Positions 48,998-63,881 are shown, counted from the first letter of the stretch. The stretch is DNA of 64,000 nucleotides from Erwinia endophytica (GCF_009295515.1 NZ_RQVV01000016.1:19195-83194); one strand, 5' to 3'. Numbers and translations: made by a program. The notes: generated by a model not told the origin, from the sequence alone.

Positions 48998-50631
48998 CCC
49001 TCGGAGAAATACGTCGTCTCTATTTTATTATCCGCAATTTCCTCAGCTACGGTCTCGACGAATTGATCCCCAAAACCCGGCTGGCATTGCCGCTGCATTT
49101 GTGGCGTAAATGCCTGTTCTGGATGCCAAATCAGCACAAGGATCAGCCGTTGGGCGAGCGTTTACGCCTGGCGCTGGAACAGCTGGGGCCGGTTTGGATC
49201 AAGTTTGGTCAGATGATGTCTACCCGCCGCGATCTGTTTCCACCGCACATTGCTGACCAATTGGCCATGTTACAAGACCGCGTTGCGCCATTTGATGGAG
49301 CACAGGCAAAACGTCAGATTGAACAGTCACTTGGTAGTCCGGTTGAAACCTGGTTCGACGATTTCGTGATTAAACCGTTGGCGTCGGCCTCTATCGCGCA
49401 GGTGCATACCGCCACGCTGAAAGAAAACGGCCGGGAAGTGGTCATCAAAGTGATTCGTCCGGATATCTTGCCCGTGATCAAAGCAGATATGCGGTTGATC
49501 AAACGTATGGCTCGTTGGGTTCCCCGTTTGCTACCGGATGGTCGTCGTCTGCGGCCACAGGAAGTGGTGGAGGACTACGAAAAAACGCTGATCGACGAAC
49601 TGAACCTGCTGCGGGAAGCCGCGAACGCCATTCAGTTGCGGCGTAATTTCGATGGCAGCAATATGCTGTATGTGCCGGAAATTTTCTCCGACTACTGCAG
49701 TGAAACCATGTTGGTGATGGAACGTATTTACGGTATTCCCGTTAATGACGTGGTACAGCTTGAACAGCATGGCGTCAATATGCAGTTACTGGCAGAACGC
49801 GGCGTTCAGGTATTCTTTACCCAAGTGTTCCGCGACAGCTTCTTCCATGCGGATATGCATCCCGGCAATATCTTCGTTAGCTATGACCATCCGGAAGATC
49901 CACAGTACATCGGGATTGATTGCGGTATTGTTGGATCGCTGAACAAAGAAGACAAACGCTACCTGGCCGAGAACTTTATCGCTTTTTTCAATCGCGATTA
50001 TCGCAAGGTGGCGGAACTGCATGTGGATTCAGGGTGGGTGCCGCCAGACACCAATGTTGAAGATTTTGAGTTTGCTATCCGTACGGTCTGTGAACCTATT
50101 TTTGAAAAGCCGTTGGCGGAGATTTCTTTCGGCCATGTATTGCTGAATTTATTTAATACCGCCAGGCGCTTCAATATGGAAGTTCAGCCGCAACTGGTTC
50201 TTCTGCAGAAGACATTACTGTATGTTGAAGGTGTGGGCCGACAGTTGTATCCACAACTTGATCTGTGGAAAACCGCGAAGCCGTTTCTGGAAAACTGGAT
50301 TAAAGATCAGATAGGTATTCCCGCTATTGTGCGTGCCCTGAAGGAAAAAGCGCCGTTCTGGGCGGAAAAATTGCCTGAATTGCCTGAGTTGTTTTATGAC
50401 AGCCTCCATCAGCACAAGCGTTTGCAACATAGCATCAATAAATTGACCGACGACCTGCAAGGGGCGCGTAGCAGACAGCATCAGTCACGTTATCTGTTTG
50501 GCGTTGGTGCGACGTTATTGCTGAGTGGGACCGGCATCCTGCTGTCCAGGCCACAATGGGATCTGATCTCTGCGTTGATGGTCGCCGCTGGTCTGGTCAT
50601 CTGGCTGATTGGCTGGCAGAAGACGGCCTGA
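48994..50631 (+). CDS. ubiB: Atypical kinase/ATPase UbiB
   Basis: Membrane-anchored protein-kinase-like ATPase needed for ubiquinone synthesis. The start is ATG 48994, overlapping ubiJ, giving 545 residues. The family-specific KxGQ motif is K70-F-G-Q73, followed by an Ala-rich loop ([11 protein letters not shown]), a Lys in [16 protein letters not shown] and IDCGIVG catalytic/metal segments, and two C-terminal transmembrane helices (about 500-540). Confidence 0.97.
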   Translation: MTLGEIRRLYFIIRNFLSYGLDELIPKTRLALPLHLWRKCLFWMPNQHKDQPLGERLRLALEQLGPVWIKFGQMMSTRRDLFPPHIADQLAMLQDRVAPFDGAQAKRQIEQSLGSPVETWFDDFVIKPLASASIAQVHTATLKENGREVVIKVIRPDILPVIKADMRLIKRMARWVPRLLPDGRRLRPQEVVEDYEKTLIDELNLLREAANAIQLRRNFDGSNMLYVPEIFSDYCSETMLVMERIYGIPVNDVVQLEQHGVNMQLLAERGVQVFFTQVFRDSFFHADMHPGNIFVSYDHPEDPQYIGIDCGIVGSLNKEDKRYLAENFIAFFNRDYRKVAELHVDSGWVPPDTNVEDFEFAIRTVCEPIFEKPLAEISFGHVLLNLFNTARRFNMEVQPQLVLLQKTLLYVEGVGRQLYPQLDLWKTAKPFLENWIKDQIGIPAIVRALKEKAPFWAEKLPELPELFYDSLHQHKRLQHSINKLTDDLQGARSRQHQSRYLFGVGATLLLSGTGILLSRPQWDLISALMVAAGLVIWLIGWQKTA

Positions 50632-50751
50632 TTGTCATGAAAGGTAAAAAGAGCGGTTGAACATTGTCGGGGCGGCTTTGCTCATCGTCAGCGCGGCTCA
50701 AGCTGTATATACTGCGAAACTGGCATTATAACTCATTATCAGAGGCAAAAT

Positions 50752-50997
50752 ATGGGCGGTATTAGTATCTGGCAATTGTTAATTATTGCCGTAATTGTTG
50801 TTCTTCTCTTTGGTACCAATAAATTACGTACGCTGGGTTCTGACCTGGGTTCATCGATCAAAGGCTTCAAAAAAGCCATGAGCGATGAAGACGAGACGGA
50901 CAAAAAACACGCTAATGATGCTGACTTTAATGCCAAACTGGCTGACAAACAGCAGACAGAAGCGTCGAAAGAAGACGCTAAGAACGACAAGGTATAA
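50752..50997 (+). CDS. tatA: Twin-arginine translocase subunit TatA
   Basis: Pore-forming Tat subunit of 81 residues. Short periplasmic start, transmembrane helix (about 5-20) ending in the FG hinge (F20-G21), amphipathic helix with [20 protein letters not shown], then an acidic/charged tail. First gene of tatABC, with a 120-bp gap from ubiB that holds its promoter. Confidence 0.97.
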   Translation: MGGISIWQLLIIAVIVVLLFGTNKLRTLGSDLGSSIKGFKKAMSDEDETDKKHANDADFNAKLADKQQTEASKEDAKNDKV

Positions 50998-51000
50998 ACC

Positions 51001-51597
51001 GTGTTCGACATAGGCTTTAGTGAACTGATATTGGTGTTCGTTATCGGGCTTGTGGTGCTCGGTCCCCAACGTTTACCGGTGGCGGTCAAGACCGTTGTCG
51101 GTTGGATCCGCGCTCTGCGTTCGCTGGCGGCGAATGTGCAGAATGAGCTGGCGCAGGAACTCAAATTGCAGGAGTTGCAGGACAGTTTGAGGAAAGTGGA
51201 AGAGGCGAGTAAAAACAACCTGACGCCAGAGCTGAAAGCGTCAATGGAAGAGCTGAAACAGTCGGCGGAGTCTATTCGGCGCTCGTATCTGGGAGAGCAT
51301 GAAAAAGCCGATGATGAAGCGAACACCATCCGCAATCATGAGGAAAGTGCGCCAGTGGCAGCCGTTCACTCGGTTAGCGCACCGGAGCCAGCTCCCAGGA
51401 TGTCCGTCCAGCAGGAGGTTGTGGCAGCGGCTACTACGGTAGAGCCCTCTGAGCCGGTGGTGCATGTCTCTGACGCTGCCAGTGTCTCTGCTACGGTAGC
51501 CGTAGATAAGGAAGCGGTGACGGCAGCAGGCGACGAGCCGTCCAAACTGTCCAGTCGCGCTCCCGCTTCCATCACTCAATCGGGAGAGCAAAGTTAA
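51001..51597 (+). CDS. tatB: Twin-arginine translocase subunit TatB
   Basis: Receptor-complex subunit with TatC. 198 residues (171 in E. coli). GTG start, three bases after tatA. Transmembrane helix near 7-21 with E8 (in SELILV), the hinge GP, amphipathic helix [10 protein letters not shown], then coiled coil. The C-terminal tail is a long Ala/Val/Ser/Glu low-complexity region, longer than in E. coli, probably unstructured. Confidence 0.95.
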   Translation: MFDIGFSELILVFVIGLVVLGPQRLPVAVKTVVGWIRALRSLAANVQNELAQELKLQELQDSLRKVEEASKNNLTPELKASMEELKQSAESIRRSYLGEHEKADDEANTIRNHEESAPVAAVHSVSAPEPAPRMSVQQEVVAAATTVEPSEPVVHVSDAASVSATVAVDKEAVTAAGDEPSKLSSRAPASITQSGEQS

Positions 51598-51599
51598 AC

Positions 51600-52358
51600 A
51601 TGGCTGTTGAAGATACCCAACCGCTTATCAGTCATCTGATTGAACTCCGTAAGCGTTTACTGAATTGCATTATCGCCGTCGTCGCCATTTTTCTGTGCCT
51701 GGTTTATTTTTCCAATGACATCTATCAGATGGTCTCTGCGCCACTGATCAAACAGATGCCAGCAGGAGCCAGCATGATTGCAACCGATGTGGCATCCCCA
51801 TTTTTCACCCCCATTAAGCTGACGATGATCGTTTCGGTATTCCTTGCGGTACCGGTGATCCTCTATCAGATTTGGGCCTTTATCGCGCCGGCTTTGTATC
51901 GTCATGAGCGTAGGCTGGTGATGCCGCTACTGTTTTCCAGTTCATTCCTATTCTACATAGGGATGGCTTTCGCCTACTTTATTGTCTTTCCGTTGGCCTT
52001 TGGTTTCTTTGCCAAAACCGCACCTCAGGGGGTCGTGATTGCCACGGATATTAGCAACTACCTCGATTTTGTGATGGCGTTGTTTATGGCCTTTGGTGTT
52101 TCCTTTGAAGTGCCGATTGCCATTGTATTGTTATGTTGGACCGGGGTGACCACTCCGGAAGAGCTGAAGAAAAAGCGCCCGTATGTTCTGGTCGGTGCTT
52201 TCGTGGTGGGCATGTTACTGACGCCTCCCGATGTTTTCTCGCAGACACTGTTGGCAATCCCGATGTACTGTCTGTTTGAAGTAGGGGTGTTCTTCTCCCG
52301 CTTCTATGTGGGCAAGGGCCGCAAGGACCATCAACCGGAAGAAGCTGGAACAGAATAG
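51600..52358 (+). CDS. tatC: Twin-arginine translocase subunit TatC
   Basis: Six-helix membrane receptor for twin-arginine signal peptides. 252 residues, starting two bases after the tatB stop. Conserved N-terminal [10 protein letters not shown] and the cytosolic E in [10 protein letters not shown] are present, as is [14 protein letters not shown]. Confidence 0.97.
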   Translation: MAVEDTQPLISHLIELRKRLLNCIIAVVAIFLCLVYFSNDIYQMVSAPLIKQMPAGASMIATDVASPFFTPIKLTMIVSVFLAVPVILYQIWAFIAPALYRHERRLVMPLLFSSSFLFYIGMAFAYFIVFPLAFGFFAKTAPQGVVIATDISNYLDFVMALFMAFGVSFEVPIAIVLLCWTGVTTPEELKKKRPYVLVGAFVVGMLLTPPDVFSQTLLAIPMYCLFEVGVFFSRFYVGKGRKDHQPEEAGTE

Positions 52359-52402
52359 CGATGTGGGCAGATATGGTGCCTTGCATTCCGTTGACGTGAA
52401 AG

Positions 52403-52422
52403 AACCGCCCGAAAGGGCGGTT
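52403..52422. other. Hairpin between tatC and tatD
   Basis: AACCGCCC-GAAA-GGGCGGTT is a perfect 8-bp stem with a GNRA tetraloop. No T tract follows, so it may be an mRNA-stabilising structure rather than a terminator. Confidence 0.6.
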
Positions 52423-52439
52423 ACTGTTTGGAACACGCT

Positions 52440-53234
52440 ATGTTTGATATTGGGGTCAATCTGACCAGTACGCAGTTTGCGAAAGATCGCGACAAGGTCG
52501 TTAGACGTGCGAAAGATGCCGCAGTGACGGGTTTGTTGATAACGGGGACCAATGCGCTGGAAAGTCAGCAGGCGCAAAGTCTGGCGGCTCGCCGTCCAGG
52601 ATATTGTTGGTCGACCGCTGGCGTTCATCCTCATCATGCCAGCGAATGGTCAGGTGAAACGGCGGCCACGCTGAAACGGTTGGCCGCAAGACCGGAAGTC
52701 GTGGCTATTGGCGAATGCGGACTGGATTTTAACCGTAATGTCGCCGGACCCGAGCAGCAGGCTTACGCTTTTAACGCTCAGTTAGCGCTGGCCGCAGACT
52801 TAGGGCTTCCGGTGTTTCTCCACTGCCGAGAGGCCCATGATCGTTTTATGGCTATCCTTACGCCATGGTTGCCTAAACTGGCCGGCGCGGTTATCCACTG
52901 CTTTACCGGCACCAAAGCAGAGCTGGAAGACTGCCTGACGGCTGGGCTGTATGTCGGTATTACTGGCTGGGTGTGTGATGAGCGTCGCGGACAGGAACTG
53001 CGCGAACTGATGCCGTTGATCCCGGCGAACCGCCTACTGCTGGAGACGGATGCGCCTTATCTGATCCCTCGAGATATGCGTCCTCGTCCCGCTTCTCGCC
53101 GCAACGAACCCTGTTTTTTACCGCACATTGTTGAGCAGGTTGCTGGGTTACGGGGAGAAGACGCATCATCTCTGGGGCTGCAGTGCGATCGTAATGCACG
53201 GGAGCTGTTCCGGATAACAGGACTGCCTGCATAA
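52440..53234 (+). CDS. tatD: Metal-dependent 3'-5' nuclease TatD
   Basis: TIM-barrel hydrolase with DNase/RNase activity; not needed for Tat export despite its place. 264 residues. The start is ATG 52440 ([10 protein letters not shown]) as in E. coli; an in-frame TTG at 52428 precedes it. Metal-binding motifs [25 protein letters not shown] and LLETDAPY are intact. Confidence 0.94.
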   Translation: MFDIGVNLTSTQFAKDRDKVVRRAKDAAVTGLLITGTNALESQQAQSLAARRPGYCWSTAGVHPHHASEWSGETAATLKRLAARPEVVAIGECGLDFNRNVAGPEQQAYAFNAQLALAADLGLPVFLHCREAHDRFMAILTPWLPKLAGAVIHCFTGTKAELEDCLTAGLYVGITGWVCDERRGQELRELMPLIPANRLLLETDAPYLIPRDMRPRPASRRNEPCFLPHIVEQVAGLRGEDASSLGLQCDRNARELFRITGLPA

Positions 53235-53265
53235 CGGGATGGGCAGCAGGCAGAAGAAACTTACG

Positions 53266-53754
53266 TCAGAGTTTCTGGAATTGTTTGTTATCCAGGCTGC
53301 GTACGATCTGTTTATTCAATAAATTAAGCAGCAATATGGATCGCGCTTCGCCATCCGGCTCGGTAAAAATCGCCTTTAGTCCCTCAAAAGCACCGGTGGT
53401 GATAATCACCTGGTCGCCTGGCTGGGGTAGATCTGGATCAACCCGTATTTCGGTATTCTCTGTCTGTAAAGCGGTTATCACCTCCAGGGGAACCGTAGCC
53501 GGCAGGTTACCAAAGCGGACGAAGTGGCTGACGCCGCGAGTCGCACTGATGGTGGTGGTGTGTATGGCTTCCGGATCGAATTCAATAAACAGGTAATTAG
53601 GGAACAGCGGTTCTCTCACCTGGGTGCGCTTGCCACGCACCAGTTTCTCTAATGCAATCATTGGGCTGAGACAATGCACAGCCTGGCGTTCAAGGTGTTC
53701 TTTGGCGCGAAGCAGCTGACCACGTTTGCAATAAAGTAAATACCAGGATTCCAT
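53266..53754 (-). CDS. rfaH: Transcription antiterminator RfaH
   Basis: NusG paralogue that binds RNA polymerase at ops sites and boosts long operons for LPS, capsule and secretion. 162 residues: NGN domain (1-100) and the KOW-type C-terminus after about 110 ([20 protein letters not shown]). It converges with tatD. No ops element is visible in this window, so its targets, if ECA-related, are not here. Confidence 0.96.
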   Translation of the reverse strand: MESWYLLYCKRGQLLRAKEHLERQAVHCLSPMIALEKLVRGKRTQVREPLFPNYLFIEFDPEAIHTTTISATRGVSHFVRFGNLPATVPLEVITALQTENTEIRVDPDLPQPGDQVIITTGAFEGLKAIFTEPDGEARSILLLNLLNKQIVRSLDNKQFQKL

Positions 53755-54034
53755 AACGTCACTTCACAATTTCAGGGGGGATAAGAATAACAAAATTGAG
53801 GCCAGAGTTATAGATACATCCCGGCCTGATGCGGCCCCTGGCCTGTTGTCGTTATCGGAACGCAAAATCGTCATCTCTGTTTTACGGTGGTTATTCACCG
53901 ATGGCTTGTTATCGAACGGATGTTTTTTTCTGGTAAAATCTCCATGAACTCATACATCACGCCGCGAAAAACTAAGCATCCTGCTTTGATCCTCTTTATA
54001 ATAGCCGATTCACTGACCGTATTGATGAGAAGTC

Positions 54035-55537
54035 ATGAAATACCACGACTTACGTGATTTCCTCTCTCTGCTGGAACAGCGCGGAGAATTAAAACGTATT
54101 ACGCAACAGATCGACCCTGTTCTCGAGATGACCGAGATTGCCGACCGGACGCTACGGGCAGGCGGTCCGGCGCTATTATTTGAAAATCCTACAGGCTACA
54201 ACATGCCCGTGCTCTGTAATCTGTTCGGCACGCCGGAGCGGGTTGCGCTCGGTATGGGACAGGAAGATGTTACGGCGTTGCGTGAGGTGGGCAAACTGTT
54301 GGCTTTCCTGAAAGAGCCTGAACCACCGCGTGGTCTCCGTGACTTCTACGATAAAATTCCGCAGTGGAAGCAGGTATTAAACATGCCGGCCAAACACGTG
54401 CGGGATGCGCCATGTCAGCAGCAAATTTGGCAAGGCGAAGAGGTGGATCTTCACAAGATACCCGTGATGAAATGTTGGCCAGAAGATGTGGCACCGCTGG
54501 TGACCTGGGGGTTGACGGTGACCCGAGGGCCGCATAAAACGCGGCAAAATTTGGGAATTTATCGCCAGCAGGTTATCGCTAAAAACAAGCTGATCATGCG
54601 CTGGCTATCACACCGCGGCGGCGCGCTGGATTTCCTGGAGTGGTCGCAACAGCATCCTGGCGAGCGCTTTCCAGTGGCTGTGGCGCTGGGGGCTGATCCG
54701 GCGACGATCCTTGGCGCAGTAACGCCGGTGCCGGATACGTTGTCGGAATACGCTTTTGCCGGGTTATTGCGTGGCACTAAAACCGAAGTGGTGAAGTGCA
54801 TTTCTAACGATCTGGAAGTCCCTGCCAGTGCTGAAATTGTGTTGGAAGGTTATATTGAAGCGGGTGAAATGGCTGAGGAAGGGCCTTACGGTGATCATAC
54901 CGGTTATTATAATGAAGTAGACCGTTTCCCGGTGTTTACGGTGACGCACATTACGCAACGTCGCGATGCGATTTATCATTCAACTTATACCGGGCGTCCG
55001 CCAGACGAACCTGCGGTGTTAGGTGTCGCGCTGAATGAGGTGTTCGTTCCTATCCTGCAGAAGCAATTTCCGGAAATTGTTGATTTCTATCTGCCGCCGG
55101 AAGGCTGTTCTTACCGTCTGGCCGTGGTCACGATGAAAAAGCAGTATGCAGGCCATGCCCGGCGGGTCATGATGGGTGTCTGGTCTTTTCTGCGCCAGTT
55201 TATGTATACAAAATTTGTCATTGTCTGCGATGATGACGTCAATGCCCGTGACTGGAATGATGTAATCTGGGCAATCACCACGCGGATGGATCCAGCCAGA
55301 GATACGGTGCTGGTGGAGAATACGCCAATCGATTATCTGGATTTTGCCTCACCGGTTTCTGGTTTGGGTTCGAAGATGGGGCTGGATGCGACCAATAAAT
55401 GGCCGGGAGAAACCCAACGTGAGTGGGGACGTCCGATCCGTAAGGATCCCGCTGTTACAGCGCGTATTGATGCTATCTGGGATCAGTTAGGGATTTTCAG
55501 TAATACGCCCACATGCAAAACTACGCCCGGCAAATAA
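54035..55537 (+). CDS. ubiD: 3-octaprenyl-4-hydroxybenzoate decarboxylase UbiD
   Basis: Prenylated-FMN-dependent decarboxylase of ubiquinone synthesis. 500 residues (497 in E. coli), with the conserved core [17 protein letters not shown] and prFMN/metal-binding segments such as [16 protein letters not shown] well-formed TATAAT at 53997-54002 lies 32 bp upstream, but no -35 is clear. It is followed by fre after 24 bp. Confidence 0.96.
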   Translation: MKYHDLRDFLSLLEQRGELKRITQQIDPVLEMTEIADRTLRAGGPALLFENPTGYNMPVLCNLFGTPERVALGMGQEDVTALREVGKLLAFLKEPEPPRGLRDFYDKIPQWKQVLNMPAKHVRDAPCQQQIWQGEEVDLHKIPVMKCWPEDVAPLVTWGLTVTRGPHKTRQNLGIYRQQVIAKNKLIMRWLSHRGGALDFLEWSQQHPGERFPVAVALGADPATILGAVTPVPDTLSEYAFAGLLRGTKTEVVKCISNDLEVPASAEIVLEGYIEAGEMAEEGPYGDHTGYYNEVDRFPVFTVTHITQRRDAIYHSTYTGRPPDEPAVLGVALNEVFVPILQKQFPEIVDFYLPPEGCSYRLAVVTMKKQYAGHARRVMMGVWSFLRQFMYTKFVIVCDDDVNARDWNDVIWAITTRMDPARDTVLVENTPIDYLDFASPVSGLGSKMGLDATNKWPGETQREWGRPIRKDPAVTARIDAIWDQLGIFSNTPTCKTTPGK

Positions 55538-55561
55538 TTGTTCGATCGACAGAGGGAACGC

Positions 55562-56263
55562 ATGACAACGTTAAGCTGCAAAGTTATCTCGGTAGAAGCG
55601 ATTACCGATACTGTTTATCGGGTGCGTATGGTGCCGGAGGCCGACTTCAGCTTCCGTGCGGGTCAGTACCTGATGGTTGTGATGGATGAGCGGGACAAAC
55701 GTCCATTTTCACTGGCTTCCACGCCGATGGAAAAAGATATTATTGAGCTGCACATTGGCGCATCTGAACTGAATCTCTACGCCATGGCGGTGATGGAACG
55801 TATTCAGCAGCAGCGTAAAATTACCGTCGATATCCCTCATGGTGATGCATGGCTGCGGAACGATAGTGATCGTCCATTGATCCTGATCGCGGGGGGGACG
55901 GGTTTTTCTTATGCCCGTTCAATCCTGCTGACGGCCTTGTCAGAACAGCCTGATCGCGATATTGCACTCTACTGGGGTGGGCGCGAGCTGAAACATCTGT
56001 ATGATATGGAAGAACTGGATGCTCTGGCGGTGAAGCATCCAAATCTGAAAATCATTCCCGTGGTTGAGCAGCCTGATCCGGGTTGGGAAGGACGGAACGG
56101 AACGGTACTGACGGCGGTGATGAATGATTACGGTAATCTGAGCGGCCACGACATCTACATCGCCGGGCGTTTTGAAATGGCAAAAATTGCCCGCGAGCGT
56201 TTCTGCGCTGAGCGGGAAGCAAAAGAAGAGCAGATGTATGGCGATGCTTTCGCCTTTATCTGA
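55562..56263 (+). CDS. fre: NAD(P)H-flavin reductase Fre
   Basis: Reduces free flavins with NAD(P)H; supplies reduced flavin for several reactions. 233 residues as in E. coli. The flavin-binding RPFSLAST is at 47-54 (S50), and the NADPH-binding [14 protein letters not shown] follows. The start is ATG 55562; an upstream in-frame start at 55538 lies directly after the ubiD stop and adds eight residues. It shares transcription with ubiD. Confidence 0.95.
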   Translation: MTTLSCKVISVEAITDTVYRVRMVPEADFSFRAGQYLMVVMDERDKRPFSLASTPMEKDIIELHIGASELNLYAMAVMERIQQQRKITVDIPHGDAWLRNDSDRPLILIAGGTGFSYARSILLTALSEQPDRDIALYWGGRELKHLYDMEELDALAVKHPNLKIIPVVEQPDPGWEGRNGTVLTAVMNDYGNLSGHDIYIAGRFEMAKIARERFCAEREAKEEQMYGDAFAFI

Positions 56264-56270
56264 TATTCAA

Positions 56271-56290
56271 GGGGCAGAGCGCTCTGCCCC
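56271..56290. terminator. Perfect inverted repeat between fre and fadA
   Basis: GGGGCAGAGC / GCTCTGCCCC is a perfect 10-bp palindrome in the convergent gap. The T tract is poor on both strands, so it is a probable but not textbook bidirectional terminator. Confidence 0.55.
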
Positions 56291-56350
56291 CTGAAAAAGT
56301 GTGCCGCGGCCCTGCGGAAAGAAGGGCAACTCAACGTCCAGAACAAAGGA

Positions 56351-59711
<3,361 letters not shown>

Positions 59712-59739
59712 ATTAGTCTCCTGCAACTGCGATAAGAGG

Positions 59740-59756
59740 AACTGGTCATACCAGAT
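59740..59756 (-). promoter_or_regulatory. FadR operator upstream of fadB
   Basis: AACTGGTCATACCAGAT against the FadR consensus ATCTGGTACGACCAGAT. The CTGGT...ACCAG arms match fully and only the outer base and centre differ. It lies 29 bp before the fadB ATG, positioned to repress it without long-chain acyl-CoA. Confidence 0.88.
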
Positions 59757-59781
59757 GATTGAGAGTGTGAATCTTATGTTA

Positions 59782-59817
59782 ATTATTTGCAAATAAAAGT
59801 TTGATTATTTGCAAATG
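59782..59817. repeat. Two TTATTTGCAAAT palindromes, 22 bp apart
   Basis: Direct repeats ATTATTTGCAAAT at 59782-59794 and 59804-59816. The first is within the perfect 14-bp palindrome TTATTTGCAAATAA; the second differs in one base of the last arm. Spacing of 22 bp equals about two helical turns, which fits two dimers bound on the same DNA face. Regulator unknown. The site is between fadB and pepQ. Confidence 0.7.
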
Positions 59818-59897
59818 AGATCACGGGCGCAGCAAAACGGCATCAGACAAACGGCTGTGATAAGATGCGCTCAATCTGGTGTTACGGAGGTAATGTG

Positions 59898-61229
59898 ATG
59901 GAACCGTTGGTGAGCCTGTATCAGGAGCACATCGAAACGCTGCAGACGCGCACGCAGCAGGTTTTAGCCCGTTTTAAACAGGATGCTATGCTAATCCACT
60001 CAGGAGAACTGCTGACGGTTTTCCTTGATGATCATGACTATCCGTTTAAGGTCAACCCGCAATTTAAAGCCTGGGTGCCAGTGACATCGGTGCCAAACTG
60101 CTGGCTGTGGGTGGACGGCGTCAATAAGCCAAAGCTGTGGTTCTACTCGCCGGTAGATTACTGGCATAACGTTGAGCCGTTACCGCAAAGTTTTTGGACC
60201 GATGAAGTCGAGATCGTGGCGTTAAAGAAAGCCGACGAAATCGCGCAACTGTTGCCATCCCAGCGCCAGAATGTCGCCTACATTGGTCCGGTGCCGGAAC
60301 GTGCTGCGCAACTGGGGATCAGGGCAGAGCACATCAACCCGCAAGGGGTGATCGACTTCCTGCATTATCATCGGTCTTATAAAACGGATTATGAGCTGTA
60401 TTGCCTGCGTGAAGCGCAGAAGACGGCGGTGTCCGGGCATCGGGCGGCCAGGGAGGCGTTTCTGGCTGGCATGAGCGAGTTTGATATTAACCATGTCTAT
60501 CTCAGCACTACCGGACACCGTGATATTGACGTGCCTTATGGCAACATTATTGCGCTGAATGAACATGCGGCAGTACTGCATTACACTAAACTGGATCGTT
60601 TACCGCCAGAACAGTCGCGCAGTTTTCTGATCGATGCCGGTACCGAATACAACGGCTATGCTGCCGATCTGACGCGTACTTATGCCGCCAGTAGTGGCAG
60701 TGAGTATGCTCAACTGCTCAAAGACATGAACGAGGAAGAACTGGCGCTGATCGTTACACTTAAGGCGGGCGTACGTTACACCGAATACCATCTGCAAATG
60801 CATCAGCGCATTGCAAAGCTGCTGCTGAAACATCAGTTGGTGAAAGGGCTGAGCGAAGAAGCGCTGGTGGCGGAGGATATCACCGGGCCATTTATGCCGC
60901 ATGGCGTGGGACATCCATTGGGGTTGCAGGTGCATGATGTTGCTGGATTTATGCAGGATGATCATGGTACGCATCTGGCCGCGCCGCAGCAGTATCCTTA
61001 TCTGCGTTGTACGCGTATTCTCGAACCGCGCATGGTACTGACCATTGAGCCGGGTATCTATTTTATTGATTCGCTGCTGGCCCCGTGGCGGGCAGGCAAA
61101 TTCAGCCAACATTTTGACTGGGCGCGCATTGATGCGCTGAAACCTTACGGCGGTATTCGTATTGAGGATAATGTGATTATCCGCGAACAGGGTGTGGAAA
61201 ACATGACACGGGATTTAAAGCTGGACTGA
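59898..61229 (+). CDS. pepQ: Xaa-Pro dipeptidase PepQ
   Basis: Manganese-dependent prolidase cleaving X-Pro dipeptides. 443 residues as in E. coli. N-terminal non-catalytic domain followed by a pita-bread domain with metal-ligand stretches [40 protein letters not shown] and GGIRIEDN. The start is ATG 59898 with GGAGG upstream. The stop overlaps yigZ by one base. Confidence 0.96.
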   Translation: MEPLVSLYQEHIETLQTRTQQVLARFKQDAMLIHSGELLTVFLDDHDYPFKVNPQFKAWVPVTSVPNCWLWVDGVNKPKLWFYSPVDYWHNVEPLPQSFWTDEVEIVALKKADEIAQLLPSQRQNVAYIGPVPERAAQLGIRAEHINPQGVIDFLHYHRSYKTDYELYCLREAQKTAVSGHRAAREAFLAGMSEFDINHVYLSTTGHRDIDVPYGNIIALNEHAAVLHYTKLDRLPPEQSRSFLIDAGTEYNGYAADLTRTYAASSGSEYAQLLKDMNEEELALIVTLKAGVRYTEYHLQMHQRIAKLLLKHQLVKGLSEEALVAEDITGPFMPHGVGHPLGLQVHDVAGFMQDDHGTHLAAPQQYPYLRCTRILEPRMVLTIEPGIYFIDSLLAPWRAGKFSQHFDWARIDALKPYGGIRIEDNVIIREQGVENMTRDLKLD

Positions 61230-61843
61230 TGGACGCTTATGACATCCCTGCGGAGCAGCTGTTCAGCTTCAGTGAGGAAATCAAAAAGAGCCGTTTCATA
61301 ACGCTGTTAGCGCACACTGACGGAGTGGCCGCGGCCCGCGCCTTTGTCCAGCAGGTGAAAAGCGAGCATCCAACCGCCCGGCATCACTGTTGGGCCTGGG
61401 TAGCTGGTTCGCCTGCGGATTCCCAGCAGTTGGGTTTTTCTGATGACGGTGAACCTTCTGGTACGGCAGGCAAACCAATGCTCGCTCAACTGATGGGTAA
61501 TGATATTGGGGAGATAACCGCCGTGGTGGTCCGCTACTATGGCGGCATTCAGTTAGGCACGGGCGGATTGGTGAAAGCGTATGGCGGGGGAGTACAGCAG
61601 GCGCTTAAATTGTTGCCTCGCTTGCAAAAAGTGCCGATGCTGACGTTTATGCTTACTTGCGATTATGCGCAGTTGTCTGAGATCGAAAGAATGATTGCCC
61701 GGTTTCATGGACAATTGCAGCACAGCGAATTTTTACAATACGTTTCGTTGACGCTGGCCTTACCCCATGCTCAGGTCGCCGGGTTTACGCAAAATCTTAC
61801 GGACTTTAGCAGAGGGGGTCTGCATCTGGTCCCGCTCAAATAA
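61229..61843 (+). CDS. yigZ: IMPACT-family protein YigZ
   Basis: 204-residue protein with an N-terminal UPF0029 (Impact) domain and a C-terminal ferredoxin-like domain. Signature segments are KKSRFITLLAHTD, DDGEPSGTAGKPML and VVVRYYGGIQLGTGGLVKAYG. Function uncertain; related to the eukaryotic translation-stress regulator IMPACT. Coupled to pepQ by one-base overlap; trkH follows after 31 bp. Confidence 0.94.
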   Translation: MDAYDIPAEQLFSFSEEIKKSRFITLLAHTDGVAAARAFVQQVKSEHPTARHHCWAWVAGSPADSQQLGFSDDGEPSGTAGKPMLAQLMGNDIGEITAVVVRYYGGIQLGTGGLVKAYGGGVQQALKLLPRLQKVPMLTFMLTCDYAQLSEIERMIARFHGQLQHSEFLQYVSLTLALPHAQVAGFTQNLTDFSRGGLHLVPLK

Positions 61844-61874
61844 CATTATTACTTGTCAGGTAAGGAACGGTTGC

Positions 61875-63326
61875 ATGCATTTTCGTGCCATTACCCGCAT
61901 TGTGGGTTTACTGGTCATTCTGTTTTCGAGCACCATGATCGTTCCTGGGCTGGTGGCGTTGATCTACCGTGATGGCGCAGGACGTGCATTTACCCAGACT
62001 TTTTTTATGGCATTGTTGATCGGCTCACTACTCTGGTGGCCTAACCGTAAGCAGAAGCGTGAGCTTAAGCCACGGGAAGGTTTCCTGATTGTGGTGCTGT
62101 TCTGGACGGTGCTGGGGAGTGTGGGGGCGATGCCCTTTATCTTTGCTGAGCATCCGAATCTGTCGGTGACCGACGCCTTCTTTGAATCTTTCTCCGGTCT
62201 GACCACCACCGGCGCCACGACGTTAGTTGGGCTGGATTCACTGCCGAAAGCGATTCTGTTCTATCGGCAAATGTTACAGTGGCTGGGGGGGATGGGGATC
62301 ATTGTGCTGGCGGTTGCCATCTTGCCGATCCTCGGCGTTGGGGGGATGCAACTGTATCGTGCCGAAATGCCGGGGCCGCTGAAAGACAATAAAATGCGGC
62401 CGCGCATCGCCGAGACAGCAAAGACGCTGTGGTTGATCTATGTGCTGCTAACAGTGGTCTGCGCACTGGCTCTGTGGCTGGCGGGGATGCCGTTGTTTGA
62501 TGCGATTGGACACAGTTTCTCAACCATTGCAATTGGCGGGTTCTCCACGCATGACGCCAGCATCGGCTATTTTAACAGTCCGACTATCAACACCATTATT
62601 GCTATTTTTCTGCTGATCTCCGGTTGTAATTACGGGTTGCACTTTTCATTGCTGAGTGGTCGCAATTTGCGTGTTTACTGGCGTGATCCGGAATTCCGGA
62701 TGTTTATTGGCGTACAGTTCACGTTGGTGGTCATTTGCACCGTCGTGCTGTGGTTCCACAATGTTTATCACAGCGGGATGCAAACGCTCAATCAAGCCTT
62801 CTTCCAGGTGGTGTCGATGGCGACCACCGCCGGTTTTACCACAGACAGTATTGCGCGTTGGCCATTGTTCCTGCCGGTACTGCTGCTCTGCTCTGCTTTT
62901 ATTGGCGGTTGTGCCGGGTCGACAGGTGGTGGACTGAAGGTGATCCGTATCCTGTTGCTGTTTAAGCAGGGGAGTCGGGAGCTGAAACGACTGGTACATC
63001 CTAATGCGGTTTATACTATTAAACTCGGGTCGCGGGCGTTGCCTGAACGTATCCTTGAGGCCGTATGGGGATTTTTCTCTGCATATGCGCTGGTGTTCCT
63101 GCTCAGTATGCTGGCAATTATCGCCACGGGCGTGGATGATTTTTCTGCCTTTGCGGCGGTGGCGGCAACGCTGAATAATCTGGGGCCTGGGTTAGGGGTA
63201 GTGGCGGATAACTTCGCTACCATGAATGATACGGCGAAATGGATTTTGATCCTGACGATGCTTTTTGGTCGTCTTGAGGTTTTCACGCTGTTAGTCCTGT
63301 TCACGCCGACCTTTTGGCGCGAATGA
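61875..63326 (+). CDS. trkH: Potassium uptake channel subunit TrkH
   Basis: Ion-conducting membrane subunit of the Trk K+ system, working with TrkA. 483 residues as in E. coli, four M1-P-M2 repeats. Pore-loop segments with the selectivity glycines are visible: TTTGATTLVG, the AIGGFSTHDASIG loop, TTAGFTTDSIA and LNNLGPGLG. The start is ATG 61875 with AAGGAA upstream; an in-frame frame extension into yigZ (61767) is not a start. Confidence 0.97.
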   Translation: MHFRAITRIVGLLVILFSSTMIVPGLVALIYRDGAGRAFTQTFFMALLIGSLLWWPNRKQKRELKPREGFLIVVLFWTVLGSVGAMPFIFAEHPNLSVTDAFFESFSGLTTTGATTLVGLDSLPKAILFYRQMLQWLGGMGIIVLAVAILPILGVGGMQLYRAEMPGPLKDNKMRPRIAETAKTLWLIYVLLTVVCALALWLAGMPLFDAIGHSFSTIAIGGFSTHDASIGYFNSPTINTIIAIFLLISGCNYGLHFSLLSGRNLRVYWRDPEFRMFIGVQFTLVVICTVVLWFHNVYHSGMQTLNQAFFQVVSMATTAGFTTDSIARWPLFLPVLLLCSAFIGGCAGSTGGGLKVIRILLLFKQGSRELKRLVHPNAVYTIKLGSRALPERILEAVWGFFSAYALVFLLSMLAIIATGVDDFSAFAAVAATLNNLGPGLGVVADNFATMNDTAKWILILTMLFGRLEVFTLLVLFTPTFWRE

Positions 63327-63344
63327 TTTACATTGAGTTTTTAT

Positions 63345-63881
63345 ATGAAAGCATTAATTCTGTTTTCCAGCCGTGATGGACAGACTCGTGAGATCGCAGC
63401 TTGTATCGCGAAGCGACTGCAACCGCAGCAGGAGTGCGATATTGTCAACATTCTGCATGCGCAGGCGATAGACTGGGCGAAGTATGATCGCGTGTTGATT
63501 GGGGCCTCGATTCGTTATGGTCACTTCCATCCTAACGTGATGAAATTTGTGAAGCAGCACAGACTGGAGCTACGTCAGCGTCCGTCCGGTTTTTTCTCGG
63601 TGAACCTGACGGCGCGTAAGCCTGAAAAGTGTACCCCGCAAACCAATGCCTATACACGTAAATTCCTGCGGCAATCTCCCTGGCAACCAGATTGTTGCGC
63701 GGTGTTTGCTGGCGCTTTGCGTTACCCGCGTTATGGTTTCTTTGACCGGATGATGATCCAACTGATTATGCGCATGACGGGGGGCGAGACGGATCCAACG
63801 AAAGAAGTGGAGTATACCAACTGGGATAAGGTGGAGCGTTTCGCCGATGAATTTGCTGTCTTACCAGGCAAAGCGCATTAA
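63345..63881 (+). CDS. hemG: Menaquinone-dependent protoporphyrinogen oxidase HemG
   Basis: Flavodoxin-like FMN enzyme oxidising protoporphyrinogen IX with quinone as acceptor. 178 residues. The FMN phosphate loop is SSRDGQTRE near the N-terminus, followed by [12 protein letters not shown] and [11 protein letters not shown], which includes the extra loop distinguishing HemG from flavodoxins. The start is ATG 63345. It precedes the rRNA promoter, as hemG-rrnA does in E. coli. Confidence 0.96.
   Translation: MKALILFSSRDGQTREIAACIAKRLQPQQECDIVNILHAQAIDWAKYDRVLIGASIRYGHFHPNVMKFVKQHRLELRQRPSGFFSVNLTARKPEKCTPQTNAYTRKFLRQSPWQPDCCAVFAGALRYPRYGFFDRMMIQLIMRMTGGETDPTKEVEYTNWDKVERFADEFAVLPGKAH

Noticed and set aside
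52403..52422. Rho-independent terminator after tatC
   Set aside because: Strong hairpin but no T tract on the transcript; kept only as a hairpin.
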